From the NCBI RefSeq assembly GCF_001429545.1, contig NZ_LMSP01000001.1, positions 216,774-280,773 on the forward strand: a stretch of DNA of 64,000 nt. The letters run 5' to 3'. Position 1 is the stretch's first letter. Every line of letters starts with the position of its first letter. This DNA is from Paenibacillus sp. Soil787 (GTDB lineage Bacteria > Bacillota > Bacilli > Paenibacillales > NBRC-103111). The position numbers and the translations under genes are program-made. Positions 9,125 to 18,349 of the stretch are shown piece by piece. The notes beneath the pieces were generated by a model, which saw only the letters and a list, made by a program, of their open reading frames with translations, made no database searches and was not told the origin of the DNA.

Positions 9125-9367
9125 TCCGATTTTGTCGCGCGGTTCGCCGGAGATGAAATCTTCGTACTGGCATGTGATCGCGGAGAGAGTAGCCTCATCA
9201 CGATCATTGAGCCTACTCTGTCCGCGAACCCGCTTCGGGTTGAAGACGGGAACGAGTTATCGATCACCGTAGTATCGGATCCAGCCATTTTCCGAAAATG
9301 CCATTGATGAAAGCGGATAAACGCATGTATCGGGCGAAGAAAGATGCTATGCCAAATACGAAAAAAA
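9125..9367 (+). pseudogene. GGDEF (diguanylate cyclase) domain remnant
   Basis: Translation gives SDFVARFAGDEIFVLACD, the active-site loop of a GGDEF domain with AGDEI in place of GGDEF. After a frameshift near 9292 it gives PLMKADKRMYRAKKDA, the conserved end of the domain. The N-terminal part and any sensor are missing. The changed signature, the frameshift and the truncation indicate a dead diguanylate cyclase fragment. It begins about 120 bases right of an element A copy. Confidence 0.7.
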
Positions 9368-9394
9368 GAAGTCGACCATCTCGTGGTCGACTTC
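9361..9394 (-). terminator. Terminator of the map operon
   Basis: GAAGTCGACCA and TGGTCGACTTC form a perfect stem. Read on the minus strand it is followed by a T-run, eight bases after the map stop codon. Confidence 0.85.
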
Positions 9395-9402
9395 TAATTA
9401 TT

Positions 9403-10149
9403 CTATTGCGCGGTCAGGATTTGTGGACCTTCAGCCGTGATGGCGATCGTATGCTCGTATTGGGCGGCGAGCTTGCGGTCCAGCGTCCGCGCGGTCCAGC
9501 CGTCCGGATCGATTGTCATGTAGTAGGTGCCTTCGGTGATCATTGGCTCGATCGTGAACACCATGCCTTCCTTGATGCGGAGGCCTTTGCCGGGTTTGCC
9601 GACATGCACATAGTTCGGCGCCTCGTGCAGGTCCCGGCCGATGCCATGCGCGAGTAGGTCACGCACGACGCCGAATCCGTTCGATTCGGCATGCCGCTGG
9701 ATGGCGCTCGTCACGTCGCCGAGCCGATTGCCGGGCCGCGCCTGCGCGATACCGAGGTCAAGGCATTCCTTCGTGACGCGCATCAGCTTCTCGGCTGTCG
9801 GCGAGATCTTCCCGACCGCATAGCTCCAGGCTGAATCGCCGAGCCAGCCGTCGAGCTCCGCGACCGTGTCGATCGTCACGATATCGCCCTCCTCAAGTGG
9901 CTTATCTCTAGGAAAGCCATGAGCGATCACGTCGTTGACGGAGGCACAGGTCGCATATTGATAGCCCTTGTAGCCCTTCGTGTAGGGCTTGGCGCCGTGC
10001 TTCAAGATAATGTCCTCGAATATGCGCTCAATCTCGTTCGTCGTGATTCCCGGTTTGATGAGTGGGGCGATCGTGCGATGGCATTCGGCCACCACTTGGC
10101 ATGCCTTACGGATAGCCTCGATTTCATGCTTGCTTTTTAAGATGACCAT
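9403..10149 (-). CDS. map: Methionine aminopeptidase, type I
   Basis: A 248-residue type I methionine aminopeptidase, which removes N-terminal Met from new proteins. Metal ligands are seen in order: TIDTVAELDGWLGDSAW (two Asp), AHGIGRDLHEAPN (His), FTIEPMI (Glu) and QYEHTIAIT (Glu). The start ATG at 10149 has its AAGGAG ribosome site inside the last codons of the TetR gene, so the two are translationally linked. A longer in-frame reading to 10380 is overlap, not protein. This is probably a second, regulated map copy; the usual one sits in the ribosomal operon. Confidence 0.93.
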   Translation of the reverse strand: MVILKSKHEIEAIRKACQVVAECHRTIAPLIKPGITTNEIERIFEDIILKHGAKPYTKGYKGYQYATCASVNDVIAHGFPRDKPLEEGDIVTIDTVAELDGWLGDSAWSYAVGKISPTAEKLMRVTKECLDLGIAQARPGNRLGDVTSAIQRHAESNGFGVVRDLLAHGIGRDLHEAPNYVHVGKPGKGLRIKEGMVFTIEPMITEGTYYMTIDPDGWTARTLDRKLAAQYEHTIAITAEGPQILTAQ

Positions 10150-10156
10150 GTTCGTA

Positions 10157-10741
10157 TCAGGACTCCTTCGTAATAGCTTGCATCGCGAGCTTGGCGATTC
10201 GATCGACGTCCAGCTCGGAAGTGCCCGCATAGTATTGCAGCCCGCAGCAGCCAACCAGCACGGCAAGCATATGGTCGACACTGTCGTCTTCGCGCTGGGC
10301 GATCGACTGGAGCGGAACGTACAGCCGTTCCATAAATCGTCTCTTGGTGGAGTTACGATCCCTCTCAGGCAAGCCTGCATAATGTTCCGCCGCCATTTTG
10401 TAGACGAGATATGCGCGGGCGTCCGATTGCCACAGCCGGAGCAGCGCCTTGCAATACGTCAACATCTGCCTCTCATCCAGGCCGCCGCCGTAGATGTTTG
10501 CCCATTCTGCCAGGGCTTGCTCGCATCGCTCGAAGCCGCTGCCCAGCAAATCTTCTATTAATAAATGTCGGTTGGGGTAATAATGGTATACCGTGCCGTA
10601 ACCGATCTCGGCCTCGCGGGCGACGTCGCGAATATCAAAGCTGCCGCCCGTGTGGAAGTAGGTGCGTGCGGCGGCGTCAAGGATCTGTTCACTGCGCTGC
10701 ATGCGGATGAGCTCATTTTGTTCTTTGGTACGGGGGCACAT
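10157..10741 (-). CDS. TetR/AcrR family regulator co-transcribed with map
   Basis: A 194-residue TetR regulator. The helix-turn-helix spans GGSFDIRDVAREAEIGYGTV and YHYYPNRHLLIEDL. The start ATG follows AGGAGG. It lies 7 bases upstream of map on the same strand, an unusual pairing. G+C content is visibly higher here than in the flanking DNA, which hints that the TetR-map unit arrived together. The ligand is unknown. Confidence 0.88.
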   Translation of the reverse strand: MCPRTKEQNELIRMQRSEQILDAAARTYFHTGGSFDIRDVAREAEIGYGTVYHYYPNRHLLIEDLLGSGFERCEQALAEWANIYGGGLDERQMLTYCKALLRLWQSDARAYLVYKMAAEHYAGLPERDRNSTKRRFMERLYVPLQSIAQREDDSVDHMLAVLVGCCGLQYYAGTSELDVDRIAKLAMQAITKES

Positions 10742-10852
10742 GGACGCGTATACCTCCTTTTATAGACCTGCAAATTTGTCGATATAAAGATAGTAACGCA
10801 TGGGGCGGGGATATGCAAATTATCTGTTAGAGAAATAAAGTTATTTAATTGA

Positions 10853-10868
10853 ACTAAAGTTCTTTAGT
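10853..10868. promoter_or_regulatory. Palindrome upstream of TetR-map
   Basis: ACTAAAGTTCTTTAGT consists of 7-bp arms around TT, flanked by GAAC and GAACT. It could be an operator for the TetR about 110 bases away, or a diverged left arm of element A, whose arm is also palindromic. The sequence does not decide. Confidence 0.3.
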
Positions 10869-10934
10869 GAACTGAACAAAGACAGAACTCCAGGCAGGTA
10901 GTTTCGGAGGAGGTAGGGTGTGCGACGGTAGCAG

Positions 10935-11040
10935 CATTAACGCACAACGATAGCGTTCAATAAGACAGCGGCAGTCTAGGACTGTATTTTTTTGTCCGTG
11001 GCTACCGCTGTTTCTATTATTGGGGTCAGTCTAATATGAC
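10935..11040 (+). repeat. Element A/C mosaic copy
   Basis: A left-arm piece (CGATAGCGTTCAATAA) is followed by ACAGCGG...CCGCTGT and two C motifs, CAGTCTAGGACTGTATTTTT and TCAGTCTAATA. The layout matches the copy at 28566-28700. The stretch from 11041 to the next gene shows nothing else identifiable. Confidence 0.7.
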
Positions 11041-11215
11041 TAAGTGGGATTTCATTTGATAATAATAGGTTTGCGTCATCCGGCAAATCAACATTTATAA
11101 ATGATTTGTTTATTAAAGAACGAACTGATCGAATTTGACGATTGCAATCATCTCTTTTTCGTTTAAAATATATACATGTGTTGAATAAACGGTTCGTGTT
11201 GATTGTAGCGTGTGT

Positions 11216-11449
11216 TTGCCACATATTATTGTAAAACTTTTTCCAGGTCAATCTGAGGACCAGATGAAAGAACTTATTGACAAAATTGTGCAAGCGGTCA
11301 TAGAAACAATGCACGCAAGTGAGCCAAGTGTTTCTGTCTCGTTTGAAGAAATCCCAAATGAGAAATGGGCAAATGAAGTATATAAACCGGATATTACATT
11401 ATTTTTGAGGCGCCAAAGACATTCAGGCATGCAAGCGATATCAGCTTAA
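11216..11449 (+). pseudogene. 4-oxalocrotonate tautomerase family protein, 3' end replaced
   Basis: A TTG start at 11216 gives PHIIVKLFPGQSEDQMKEL after the initiator Met, so Pro1, the catalytic base of tautomerases, is present. The next segments, EPSVSVSFEEIPNEKW and NEVYKPDI, match the family. After KPDI the frame enters DNA of a DUF3737 gene and stops 17 residues later, so the normal C-terminus is missing. The residual protein could still fold, but it looks like a recombination scar. Confidence 0.7.
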
Positions 11450-12035
11450 TCAACGTGAATATGCCAAATGCGCAGGAGACATTATGGAGCTGCAAGGATG
11501 TTTATCTCAATCATGTGACCGCAAGAGGCGATTACTTTGGCATGAATGGCGAAAATATCAAAATTGATGATCTTACCTTGGTCGGGAACTATGCCTTTGA
11601 TGGGGCTAAAAATGTGGAGATCCACAATTCAAAGTTGATTTCTAAAGATGCTTTCTGGAATTGCGAAAACGTCACAGTCTACGATCTGTAATCATCGGCG
11701 AGTATCTCGGCTGGAATTCTAAAAACATCACCTTCATCAATTGTACGATTGAGAGCAATCAAGGGATGTGCTACATGGAGCATGTCGTGGTTAAAAATGG
11801 GATAATTATAAATACGGACTTAGCCTTCGAATATTCCACCGTTCAGGTGGAAGCGTCAACCGTAATTGACAGTGTGAAGAATCCCATCTCTGGAGAGATA
11901 AAAGCAAAGAGCATTAGAGAATTAATTTTGGATGACGCGGAAATAATTGCTGCCGATACAAGGTATGAATTAAATGAGGGCATTGGGAGGAGGGGATCGG
12001 TTGAGCAGCTTACCTCAACACATACAATTGCGTAA
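11404..12035 (+). pseudogene. DUF3737 beta-helix protein, 5' truncated and frameshifted
   Basis: The reading starts in mid-protein with FEAPKTFRHASDISL, then MPNAQETLWSCKD and SKDAFWNCENVTVYD. One missing base near 11689 breaks the frame. The other frame resumes with IIGEYLGWNSKNITF, CTIESNQGMCY and FEYST. This is the regular right-handed beta-helix pattern of the DUF3737 family, whose function is unknown. The first third is missing and the junction is with a tautomerase gene. Confidence 0.78.
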
Positions 12036-12196
12036 GACGAAGGGAGCAATATTACCATATTGGCGAAACTGTTTCATTGAACGGAGGAGATTCTGCAGCT
12101 TCAATTACCCCTTGGTGGAACAAGTAGATTGTTCGTATCTCACTGAAATGCTCGATGGCATAAGCATTGAATACCCCATATAGGAGAGAACTAAAT

Positions 12197-12730
12197 ATGA
12201 AAAAAGTGTTATTTCTGGCTTTCACTTTGGCCATGGCCTTCACGCTCGCTGCTTGCGGAGGAAAAAATTACGATGGAAATAATACCAAGGGAAGTGAAAC
12301 TGTGAGTAATAATTCAAATGAAAAACAAGTTGATTCAACTCATGAATCAAAAAAAGAGAATAGCCATGCAGCAGAGGGTAGAATAAAATTGACTTTTAAC
12401 AACGAAGAAGTAATTGTGAAAATGAATGATAATCCGACAAGCAGGGATTTTTTAACATTACTCCCTTTAACATTAACATTAGAAGATTATGCAGGAACCG
12501 AAAAAATTAATTATCTAGAGAAAAGATTATCTACAGTAAATGCACCATCAGGCATTGATCCTTCCGTTGGAGATTTCACTTATTATTCACCTTGGGGAAA
12601 TTTGGCTATATTTTATAGAGATTTTCATTATTCAAATGGACTTATTAAACTAGGGAAAATTGAATCTGGCATAGAAAAGCTTGCAAGTATAACTGGTGTA
12701 TTTACAGTGAAAATTGAAAAAATAGATTAG
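12197..12730 (+). CDS. Cyclophilin-fold lipoprotein
   Basis: The ATG at 12197 follows AGGAGAG. It gives a signal peptide with lipobox LAAC, so the product is a membrane-anchored lipoprotein of 177 residues. After a charged linker the C-terminal domain reads KLTFNNEEVIVKMNDNPTSR, then PSVGDFTYYSPWGNLAIFY and GLIKLGKIESG, a bacterial cyclophilin-like fold domain. Its catalytic role is unproven. It lies upstream of a RibD-type reductase, with a 48-base gap. Confidence 0.82.
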   Translation: MKKVLFLAFTLAMAFTLAACGGKNYDGNNTKGSETVSNNSNEKQVDSTHESKKENSHAAEGRIKLTFNNEEVIVKMNDNPTSRDFLTLLPLTLTLEDYAGTEKINYLEKRLSTVNAPSGIDPSVGDFTYYSPWGNLAIFYRDFHYSNGLIKLGKIESGIEKLASITGVFTVKIEKID

Positions 12731-12778
12731 AGGTGAGATAAATGGGGCAGTATTTTATCATAAAAAGGAGTTATAAGC

Positions 12779-13504
12779 TTGGAAAGATCATATATAATTT
12801 GCCACATGTCAATTTCATTGGATGGGAAAATCAGTGGAGATTTTTTGAAGATGGAGCGAGCAGTTTATTTTACAGATTTATACGAAAAAATCCATGAGCG
12901 TTACGGTGTTAAAGCTTGGATGTGTGGTAGGGTTACCATGGAGGAACACTTTACCTTAGGACATGTATTAGATTTAAAACACGAAGATATCCCACCTATC
13001 CCTAGAACCGATTACGTTGCAAACAAAAATGCTGAAAGTTATGCAATAGCGGTAGATCCTTCTGGGAAATTAGGATGGACAGAAAATTCAATTCAATCAT
13101 GGAATGAGCATAGGACAGAAGACCACATAGTAGAAGTGCTTACAGAGCAAGTAACTGATGCTTACTTAGCCCATCTGAAAAGAATTGGTATATCTTATAT
13201 TTTCGGTGGGAAAGAACGATTGAATTTTACTGTCGTTGTGCAAAAGTTAAAAAAACTTTTTTCAATCGATAAATTAATGTTAGAAGGTGGAGGCTTTTTA
13301 AATGGATCCTTTTTGAACGAGGGATTAATTGATGAATTAAGCCTGATTATAGTTCCAATTGCAGATGGTGCATCTAACTCTGTAACACTATTTGAAACTA
13401 GTTCTTTTTTAACAAATCAGCATCCCGTTAATTTCTTTTTAAAAGAAGTCGAAAAACTGGATGATAGTGGGCTGTGGTTGAAGTATGTAACAAAACATGA
13501 TTAA
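12779..13504 (+). CDS. RibD C-terminal/dihydrofolate reductase family protein
   Basis: A 241-residue protein beginning at TTG after AAAAAGGAG. CHMSISLDGKISGDF at the N-terminus, VKAWMCGRVTMEE, and LMLEGGGFLNGSFLNEGLID near the end match the RibD-type NADPH-dependent reductase domain also found in stand-alone YyaP/DHFR-like proteins. It probably reduces a small pterin- or riboflavin-like substrate, but there is no riboflavin operon here. A strong terminator follows 21 bases after the stop. Confidence 0.85.
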   Translation: MERSYIICHMSISLDGKISGDFLKMERAVYFTDLYEKIHERYGVKAWMCGRVTMEEHFTLGHVLDLKHEDIPPIPRTDYVANKNAESYAIAVDPSGKLGWTENSIQSWNEHRTEDHIVEVLTEQVTDAYLAHLKRIGISYIFGGKERLNFTVVVQKLKKLFSIDKLMLEGGGFLNGSFLNEGLIDELSLIIVPIADGASNSVTLFETSSFLTNQHPVNFFLKEVEKLDDSGLWLKYVTKHD

Positions 13505-13524
13505 TCATCAATACATATAAAAGA

Positions 13525-13556
13525 AAATGGTGCCTGCAAGTAGGCACCATTTGTGT
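13525..13556 (+). terminator. Terminator after reductase gene
   Basis: AAATGGTGCCT pairs perfectly with AGGCACCATTT around GCAAGT, but only a short T-rich stretch follows. Confidence 0.75.
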
Positions 13557-13564
13557 TGACTACG

Positions 13565-13838
13565 AATACTTTGACGAAAAGCATGGGGCGAGGAGAAATC
13601 ATCTCTATGTCTGTGAGCGGGTAGAAATTCATGAACTTGACGTTACTGGTCAGCGTCGGATGGGTCGTGAGTTCAGGTGACGAGACCGAGGGAGTGAATT
13701 CGCCCCGTGGAGTACGGTAGAAGTCATAAAACTCACGCTGAAGGACGGGAGTGTTTTCATCTAGTTCATTTACTGTCCCACCCGTGTATTTGGTTTCACC
13801 GCCTGTAAACTCCACATAGCGTTGCTTGAATATCTTTT
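13565..13838 (-). pseudogene. Alpha/beta hydrolase internal fragment
   Basis: On the minus strand the frame reads KQRYVEFTGGETKYTGGTV, then REFYDFYRTPRGEF and FMNFYPLTDIEMISPRPMLF. This is the middle of a YcjY-like/DUF-type alpha/beta hydrolase, just before its catalytic Asp-His segment. Both the nucleophile-containing N-terminal half and the C-terminal His segment are absent, so this is a dead fragment. The following stretch to 14117 contains one short coding-like piece (13915-14080, SGGLPGYTKEILIKAF) that I cannot assign. Confidence 0.7.
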
Positions 13839-14117
13839 ATTCTTGAATGAGTTTGAATCATTCCTACCATTTTCCGAGAGATCTTGTCTTAATCAACAAA
13901 GTGTAACCGATAAATTGTATATCATCAGGCGGACTCCCAGGTTATACTAAAGAAATTCTCATTAAAGCATTTAGATTTGCTTCTTATGAAGACCAACTTA
14001 CGGAGTTGCATATAATTAAAACCTGTAATGAACTTATTAAAGATTTTGACATGCTGGATAAACAGGGATTACTTCAATGAAAATATAGAAGAAATATCCA
14101 AATGAAGAACAAGTTAT

Positions 14118-14166
14118 AAAAAGTGCTTAAAGTTGACTTCGATAGTCAGCCTTAAGCACTTTTTTG
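14118..14166 (+). terminator. Strong hairpin with T-run
   Basis: AAAAAGTGCTTAA pairs with TTAAGCACTTTTTT, and GTTGAC/GTCAGC extend the stem. It ends whatever gene once lay at 13.9-14.1 kb. Nothing else is identifiable from 14167 to 14394. Confidence 0.8.
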
Positions 14167-14394
14167 TTGCCCAAATCATATTAGAGCATATTAGATAAAT
14201 CAACGATTTTGGGCATACTTTTCTCAATAAATATGACACCACGCATTTTTTTTTGTGTGTTAAATTCCATATTTCGTTAGACTTGTTGCAGAATTGGTTA
14301 GACGATGCATTTCAAACTCGTTGGAAATAATGAGTTATCAAAATGAGTACTTTCTTATTGAAGGTATCCGTGGACGAATTACACCAGTCCTGCA

Positions 14395-15807
14395 TCAAGA
14401 ATCTGTTAATGCTTGTTTTCGAGTAAGTTGGCGTGTCGGAACAAAGCAGAGAAGCGTCACAACAAGGGCTGATGTAATAAATACTACTGATCCCAATATG
14501 GAGTCCGATACAGCATGGGCAAATTGCATCTTTGAAGGTTGATCCGTACGGATTGCTACATCAAATACGGTTATGAGAACAGCCAAACCTAACGAGGAAC
14601 CGCTTTGATGTGCGACATTAATTAGACCCGAAGCCGCACCAGTATCTTGAGGATCCACACCCGAGAGCCCCAAAGCGGTAAGCGGTTGGAAAACCATTCC
14701 GGCGCCAATGCCCATGATGGTCAGGAGGATGAGCATTTGCGGAAAGAAGTGAGCCTGCACGGAGACGATTTGGCTCATCCAGAGTGTACCAATGATTGCG
14801 AATAGCAAACCGGCTATCATGACTTTCCTATTTCCAAAACGGTGCACCAACCCATGCATCAGGTACATCATACCGAACTGGGCGCCTGTAAAAGGCAGGA
14901 AGGCTAAACCTGCGTCAAGTGAGCTAAAACCGAGAACGTTTTGCAAATATTGGGGGATAAAGAAAAAGAGTGAAAAATTCCCGCCCACAACTAGGAACCT
15001 TCCCAGATAAGCCCCGGACCGCTGGCGGCTCGCTAACAATCGGAGCGGGATAATCGGTTCAGCCACTCGAGCTTCAATAAGAACGAATGCCGCTAACGAA
15101 ACAATTCCGGCTGCAAGCGAAATCCATGTTTCGGGTTTCCCCCAACCGTGATCCGCAGCTTGAACAAAGCCGTATACCAACGCAGTCATGCCGATTACGG
15201 AGACTAAAGCACCCCAAAGATCAAAACGTCCGGTCCTCGTACTTGTTTTCTGTATATACCGCTGTACCAAATACAGCAAAATAATCCCAATGGGTACATT
15301 GATAAACATACCGACGCGCCAAGAAATAAAATCGGTGAGGAATCCGCCAAGAATGAGACCGATACTGCCGCCTGCAGCCGAAACCGCGCTGTACATCGCT
15401 ATCGCTCTAGAACGTTCCTTCTCCTTTACAAAGCTCGCTGACAGCAATGCCAGCGCAGCAGGTGTTGCTAATGCAGCCGAAAAGCCTTGGAATGCACGGG
15501 AAACAAGCAAAAATTCAGCTGTCGGCGCCAAACCGGCCAGCATAGAGGTTAGCGAAAATAATCCAATACCTATACTAAGCATTCTTCTTCGCCCCATAAG
15601 ATCTCCTGCCCGGGCACCAAGCAGCAAGAAACCGCCAAACGGCAAAATGTAGCCATTTTGGACCCAGGTCAAGCTGGTTGCCGTCATATGAAGCGAACGA
15701 CCGATTTGGGGTATTGCCGTTACCATAATAGAGGCGTCAAGCACAACGATAAGTTGACATGCGATAATAATGGTTAAAATGATTCGTTTGGACTGATTCA
15801 TAAACAT
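14395..15807 (-). CDS. EmrB/QacA-type 14-helix MFS drug exporter
   Basis: A 470-residue DHA2-family permease. Motifs include VVLDASIMVTAIPQIG in helix 1 (motif D1), GDLMGRRRML (motif A) and SAAGGSIGLILGGFL (motif C of drug antiporters). The ATG at 15807 with GAAGGAAAGG upstream is preferred over the longer frame to 15915. It would export lipophilic drugs or metabolites using the proton gradient. An AraC regulator is divergently transcribed 190 bases away and probably controls it. Confidence 0.9.
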   Translation of the reverse strand: MFMNQSKRIILTIIIACQLIVVLDASIMVTAIPQIGRSLHMTATSLTWVQNGYILPFGGFLLLGARAGDLMGRRRMLSIGIGLFSLTSMLAGLAPTAEFLLVSRAFQGFSAALATPAALALLSASFVKEKERSRAIAMYSAVSAAGGSIGLILGGFLTDFISWRVGMFINVPIGIILLYLVQRYIQKTSTRTGRFDLWGALVSVIGMTALVYGFVQAADHGWGKPETWISLAAGIVSLAAFVLIEARVAEPIIPLRLLASRQRSGAYLGRFLVVGGNFSLFFFIPQYLQNVLGFSSLDAGLAFLPFTGAQFGMMYLMHGLVHRFGNRKVMIAGLLFAIIGTLWMSQIVSVQAHFFPQMLILLTIMGIGAGMVFQPLTALGLSGVDPQDTGAASGLINVAHQSGSSLGLAVLITVFDVAIRTDQPSKMQFAHAVSDSILGSVVFITSALVVTLLCFVPTRQLTRKQALTDS

Positions 15808-15937
15808 GTTCCTTTCCTTCTTTAGAAGATGTGTTCTGAAACTTATTATGGACGGAACCGGCAGAAGGAAGTAGACCGTTCCTGCATGAAAATTGCCTAA
15901 AGCTGCAAATCGCATTTTTTACATAACGCAATAGCCA

Positions 15938-15965
15938 TTGCAATTCTTTTCAATGCCGTTATAAT
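15938..15965 (+). promoter_or_regulatory. Sigma-A-type promoter of AraC gene
   Basis: TTGCAA and TATAAT are separated by 16 bases, ending about 29 bases before the AraC start codon. Confidence 0.6.
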
Positions 15966-15993
15966 TTAGTTAGGGTTGGGAGGGATTGAATAC

Positions 15994-16962
15994 ATGCCGG
16001 AACAAAGACTGGATAACCACGATTTCTATGGAATGAGTGCTTCTAATCATAGGAGAGCGTTGGATCAACTCATTGCCATGACGAATCGGATCACCATGTC
16101 GGATGGACGGACACCAACTATTGTTCCGTTCCTTTCTATTATCAGGAACAGTCACGAGACACTGCGAAGATCAGGTGTTTTGAGTCCTTCCTTTTGCCTG
16201 ATCCTTCAAGGGACTAAGAAGCTTTACCTTGGTCAAGATATCTTTCATTACTCAGCAGGTGATTATTTGGCGTCGCTGATCGATATGCCGGCTTCCGCCC
16301 AAGTCATTGGTGCTACGGAAGAATCGCCTTATATCAGTTTGAGTATCGATCTTACGACACAAGAAATCGCTTCGGTGGTCATGGAGGCAGAAATCATCAC
16401 GGAACCAGAGGAGAAAGATCTAAGTGCCGGAGCCTTCATCGGAAAATCGGATGCCGAACTGCTAAACATATTTTTCCGGTTATTGAAGCTAATCGAAAAG
16501 CCTAAAGAAGCTCGATTTCTGTCCGAACTGATCAAAAGGGAAATGATTTTTAACTTACTATCAGGTGAATTTGGGCACTTATTTTTCCAAAAGGTGCTCA
16601 TTGATCAAAGAGCGGATGGAGTCGGAAAGGCGATCCAATGGATCAAAGAAAATTACGCAAATTCGTTTACCGTTGAGGAACTCGCAAAATCCTGCAACAT
16701 GAGTACCTCGGGACTGCATCATAAATTCAAAGCGATCACAACAATGGGGCCTTTGCAATATCAGAAGCAGCTTCGCCTTCAGGAAGCCAAGCGCCTGATG
16801 TTGAACGGTCCAATGGGGGCAACAATGGCCGCGTTGACAGTAGGCTATGAAAGTCCTTCGCAATTCAATCGGGAATACCGGAGGCTTTTTGGTCTGCCTC
16901 CTCTGCAAGATATGAAAGCGATGCGAAAAATTTCTTGCACTGGGGGATTCGAGGATAGTTAA
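15994..16962 (+). CDS. AraC family regulator (AraC_N type)
   Basis: The ATG at 15994 follows GGGAGG. The N-terminal half matches the AraC_N domain (LSPSFCLILQGTKKLYLG, then YSAGDYLASLIDMP). Two C-terminal helix-turn-helices follow: FTVEELAKSCNMSTSGLHHK and AALTVGYESPSQFNREYRRL. The protein is 322 residues. It is divergent from the EmrB-type exporter, fitting a substrate-responsive activator of efflux. The intergenic region holds its promoter. Confidence 0.9.
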   Translation: MPEQRLDNHDFYGMSASNHRRALDQLIAMTNRITMSDGRTPTIVPFLSIIRNSHETLRRSGVLSPSFCLILQGTKKLYLGQDIFHYSAGDYLASLIDMPASAQVIGATEESPYISLSIDLTTQEIASVVMEAEIITEPEEKDLSAGAFIGKSDAELLNIFFRLLKLIEKPKEARFLSELIKREMIFNLLSGEFGHLFFQKVLIDQRADGVGKAIQWIKENYANSFTVEELAKSCNMSTSGLHHKFKAITTMGPLQYQKQLRLQEAKRLMLNGPMGATMAALTVGYESPSQFNREYRRLFGLPPLQDMKAMRKISCTGGFEDS

Positions 16963-17009
16963 TGATGGATGTCATCTCGAAGGAAATGGGCTAAGGACAA
17001 GATGAATTT

Positions 17010-17195
17010 TTCTAACGAATTCTGAAATTAAACTGCGATTTTCACTATGGTGCATATCAAATTCAAAAACTTTTTTCTAACGAATTAAGGAACAAATCAT
17101 TTTTTTTCTTAGACAACTACAAAATTCTAACGAATTATGGAACAACAAAAACGGAGTTGTGCGGGTTCGCAGCTCCGTTTTTCTAATTAATTATG
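17010..17195 (+). repeat. Repeat B, first copy
   Basis: TTCTAACGAATT recurs at 17010, 17075 and 17125, and as TTCTAATTAATT at 17181, each followed by ATGGAAC-like bases. A hairpin ACGGAG...CTCCGT lies between the last two. The segment 17070-17195 matches 20519-20641. Confidence 0.8.
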
Positions 17196-17701
17196 AAATA
17201 TCACATGACTTTGTTTGTTTGCTTTGTGTTTGTGAGTTGTAACATGAAATGTCGGTGATTGGAAGATAAAATGTCACTCGATTGGAACATAAATGACGTT
17301 GGCCCGTGCATTGTTGCTACGGGCTTTTTTCTATTACTTTAGTATTTCTGATGATTTAATTAGTTTGTAATATAACTGGTTTATACATTAGTGATAAGTT
17401 TTAAAAATGTAATATGAAATGACATTTTTCTGAGTTAATTTGTTAATTAAAATTGTTTTCGATAGTCCTTGGTGAAGATAACTTTTTATAATAATGAGAT
17501 GAAACGGTGAGTTTGTTACAAATTAATATCCCTCTTTCTGTGAGCCTATTGTATCTGGTGCTAAAGATACATTTTTCCATAGTCAAATGGATAAAAATAC
17601 CACACAATAGAAGTATATAAGGTATAAATTATGTGAGAATTATAGTCTTTCGTTAGCATTAATAAAAGGGAATGGTAAAAGGTAATATAGGGGGCAATCA
17701 A
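17196..17701. other. Intergenic stretch with a short direct repeat and a terminator
   Basis: AATGTCGGTGATTGGAAGAT recurs directly as AATGTCACTCGATTGGAACAT-like sequence (17249-17294). A hairpin GCCCGT...ACGGGC with a T-run (17302-17331) looks like a terminator without an intact gene before it. The rest is A+T-rich with no gene seen. Confidence 0.5.
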
Positions 17702-18271
17702 GTGATAATTAGCAATAAAGATTTTCGTGTGAATGGCCTGACCTACACCATTAGGTCTTCCTTCGAAACCGATGCGAAAGATTTGTCCGAGTTAAGACTA
17801 CAAATTGATGGTGAGACGGAGAATCTGGACAGAGAAAGAGGAGAAGCTTTCATTGATGTAACTGGATTTGAACAATTAATATATACGGATACGATCAGTC
17901 CAAAAAACTTATTTTTGGTTGCTGTCGCTGATAAACGTATCGTTGGCTTCTCGAGATGTGAAGGAACATACCTCAAGAGATTCTCTCATAAACTCGAATT
18001 TGGTGTATGCGTACTTAAAGATTTTTGGGGATATGGGATAGGAAAAAATCTTCTAAAAGAGTCTATGGCTTGGGCTGACTCTAATGACATAAAAAAGATA
18101 ACTCTGAATGTCTTGGAAACCAATACTAAAGCCGTTGAACTGTATAAAAGGCTTGGCTTTGAAATTGAAGGAATATTAAGAAACGACAAAATCCTTTCCG
18201 ACGGTGAATACTATAACACCATTGTTATGGGGAGATTCAATGACATCCAAAGAAAACCGTTGTTAAGCTAA
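17702..18271 (+). CDS. GNAT family N-acetyltransferase
   Basis: The GTG at 17702 follows AGGGGGC; an in-frame ATG at 17672 lacks a spaced ribosome site. The protein has about 189 residues and a full GNAT fold: FLVAVADKRIVGF, then FGVCVLKDFWGYGIGKNLLK (acetyl-CoA loop), then LNVLETNTKAVELYKRLGFE. It would acetylate an amine substrate that cannot be named. Its stop codon is the TAA inside AGCTAACGGG, the left arm of the element A copy that follows. Confidence 0.88.
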   Translation: MIISNKDFRVNGLTYTIRSSFETDAKDLSELRLQIDGETENLDRERGEAFIDVTGFEQLIYTDTISPKNLFLVAVADKRIVGFSRCEGTYLKRFSHKLEFGVCVLKDFWGYGIGKNLLKESMAWADSNDIKKITLNVLETNTKAVELYKRLGFEIEGILRNDKILSDGEYYNTIVMGRFNDIQRKPLLS

Positions 18272-18330
18272 CGGGAACTATACTTCAATATTGAAGGCTG
18301 CCAAATTAATGGCAGCCTTTCTGGATACTC
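18262..18330 (+). repeat. Element A copy lacking right arm
   Basis: Left arm TTAAGCTAACGGGAACTATA is followed by the stem AAGGCTGCC/GGCAGCCTTT. It also sits at the 3' end of the minus-strand superoxide dismutase gene and could terminate it. Confidence 0.8.
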
Positions 18331-18349
18331 AATCGAACGTTCGACCGCT

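Noticed and set aside
14294-14542. 82-residue plus-strand frame
   Set aside because: It overlaps the end of the EmrB-type gene in antisense and lacks any domain.
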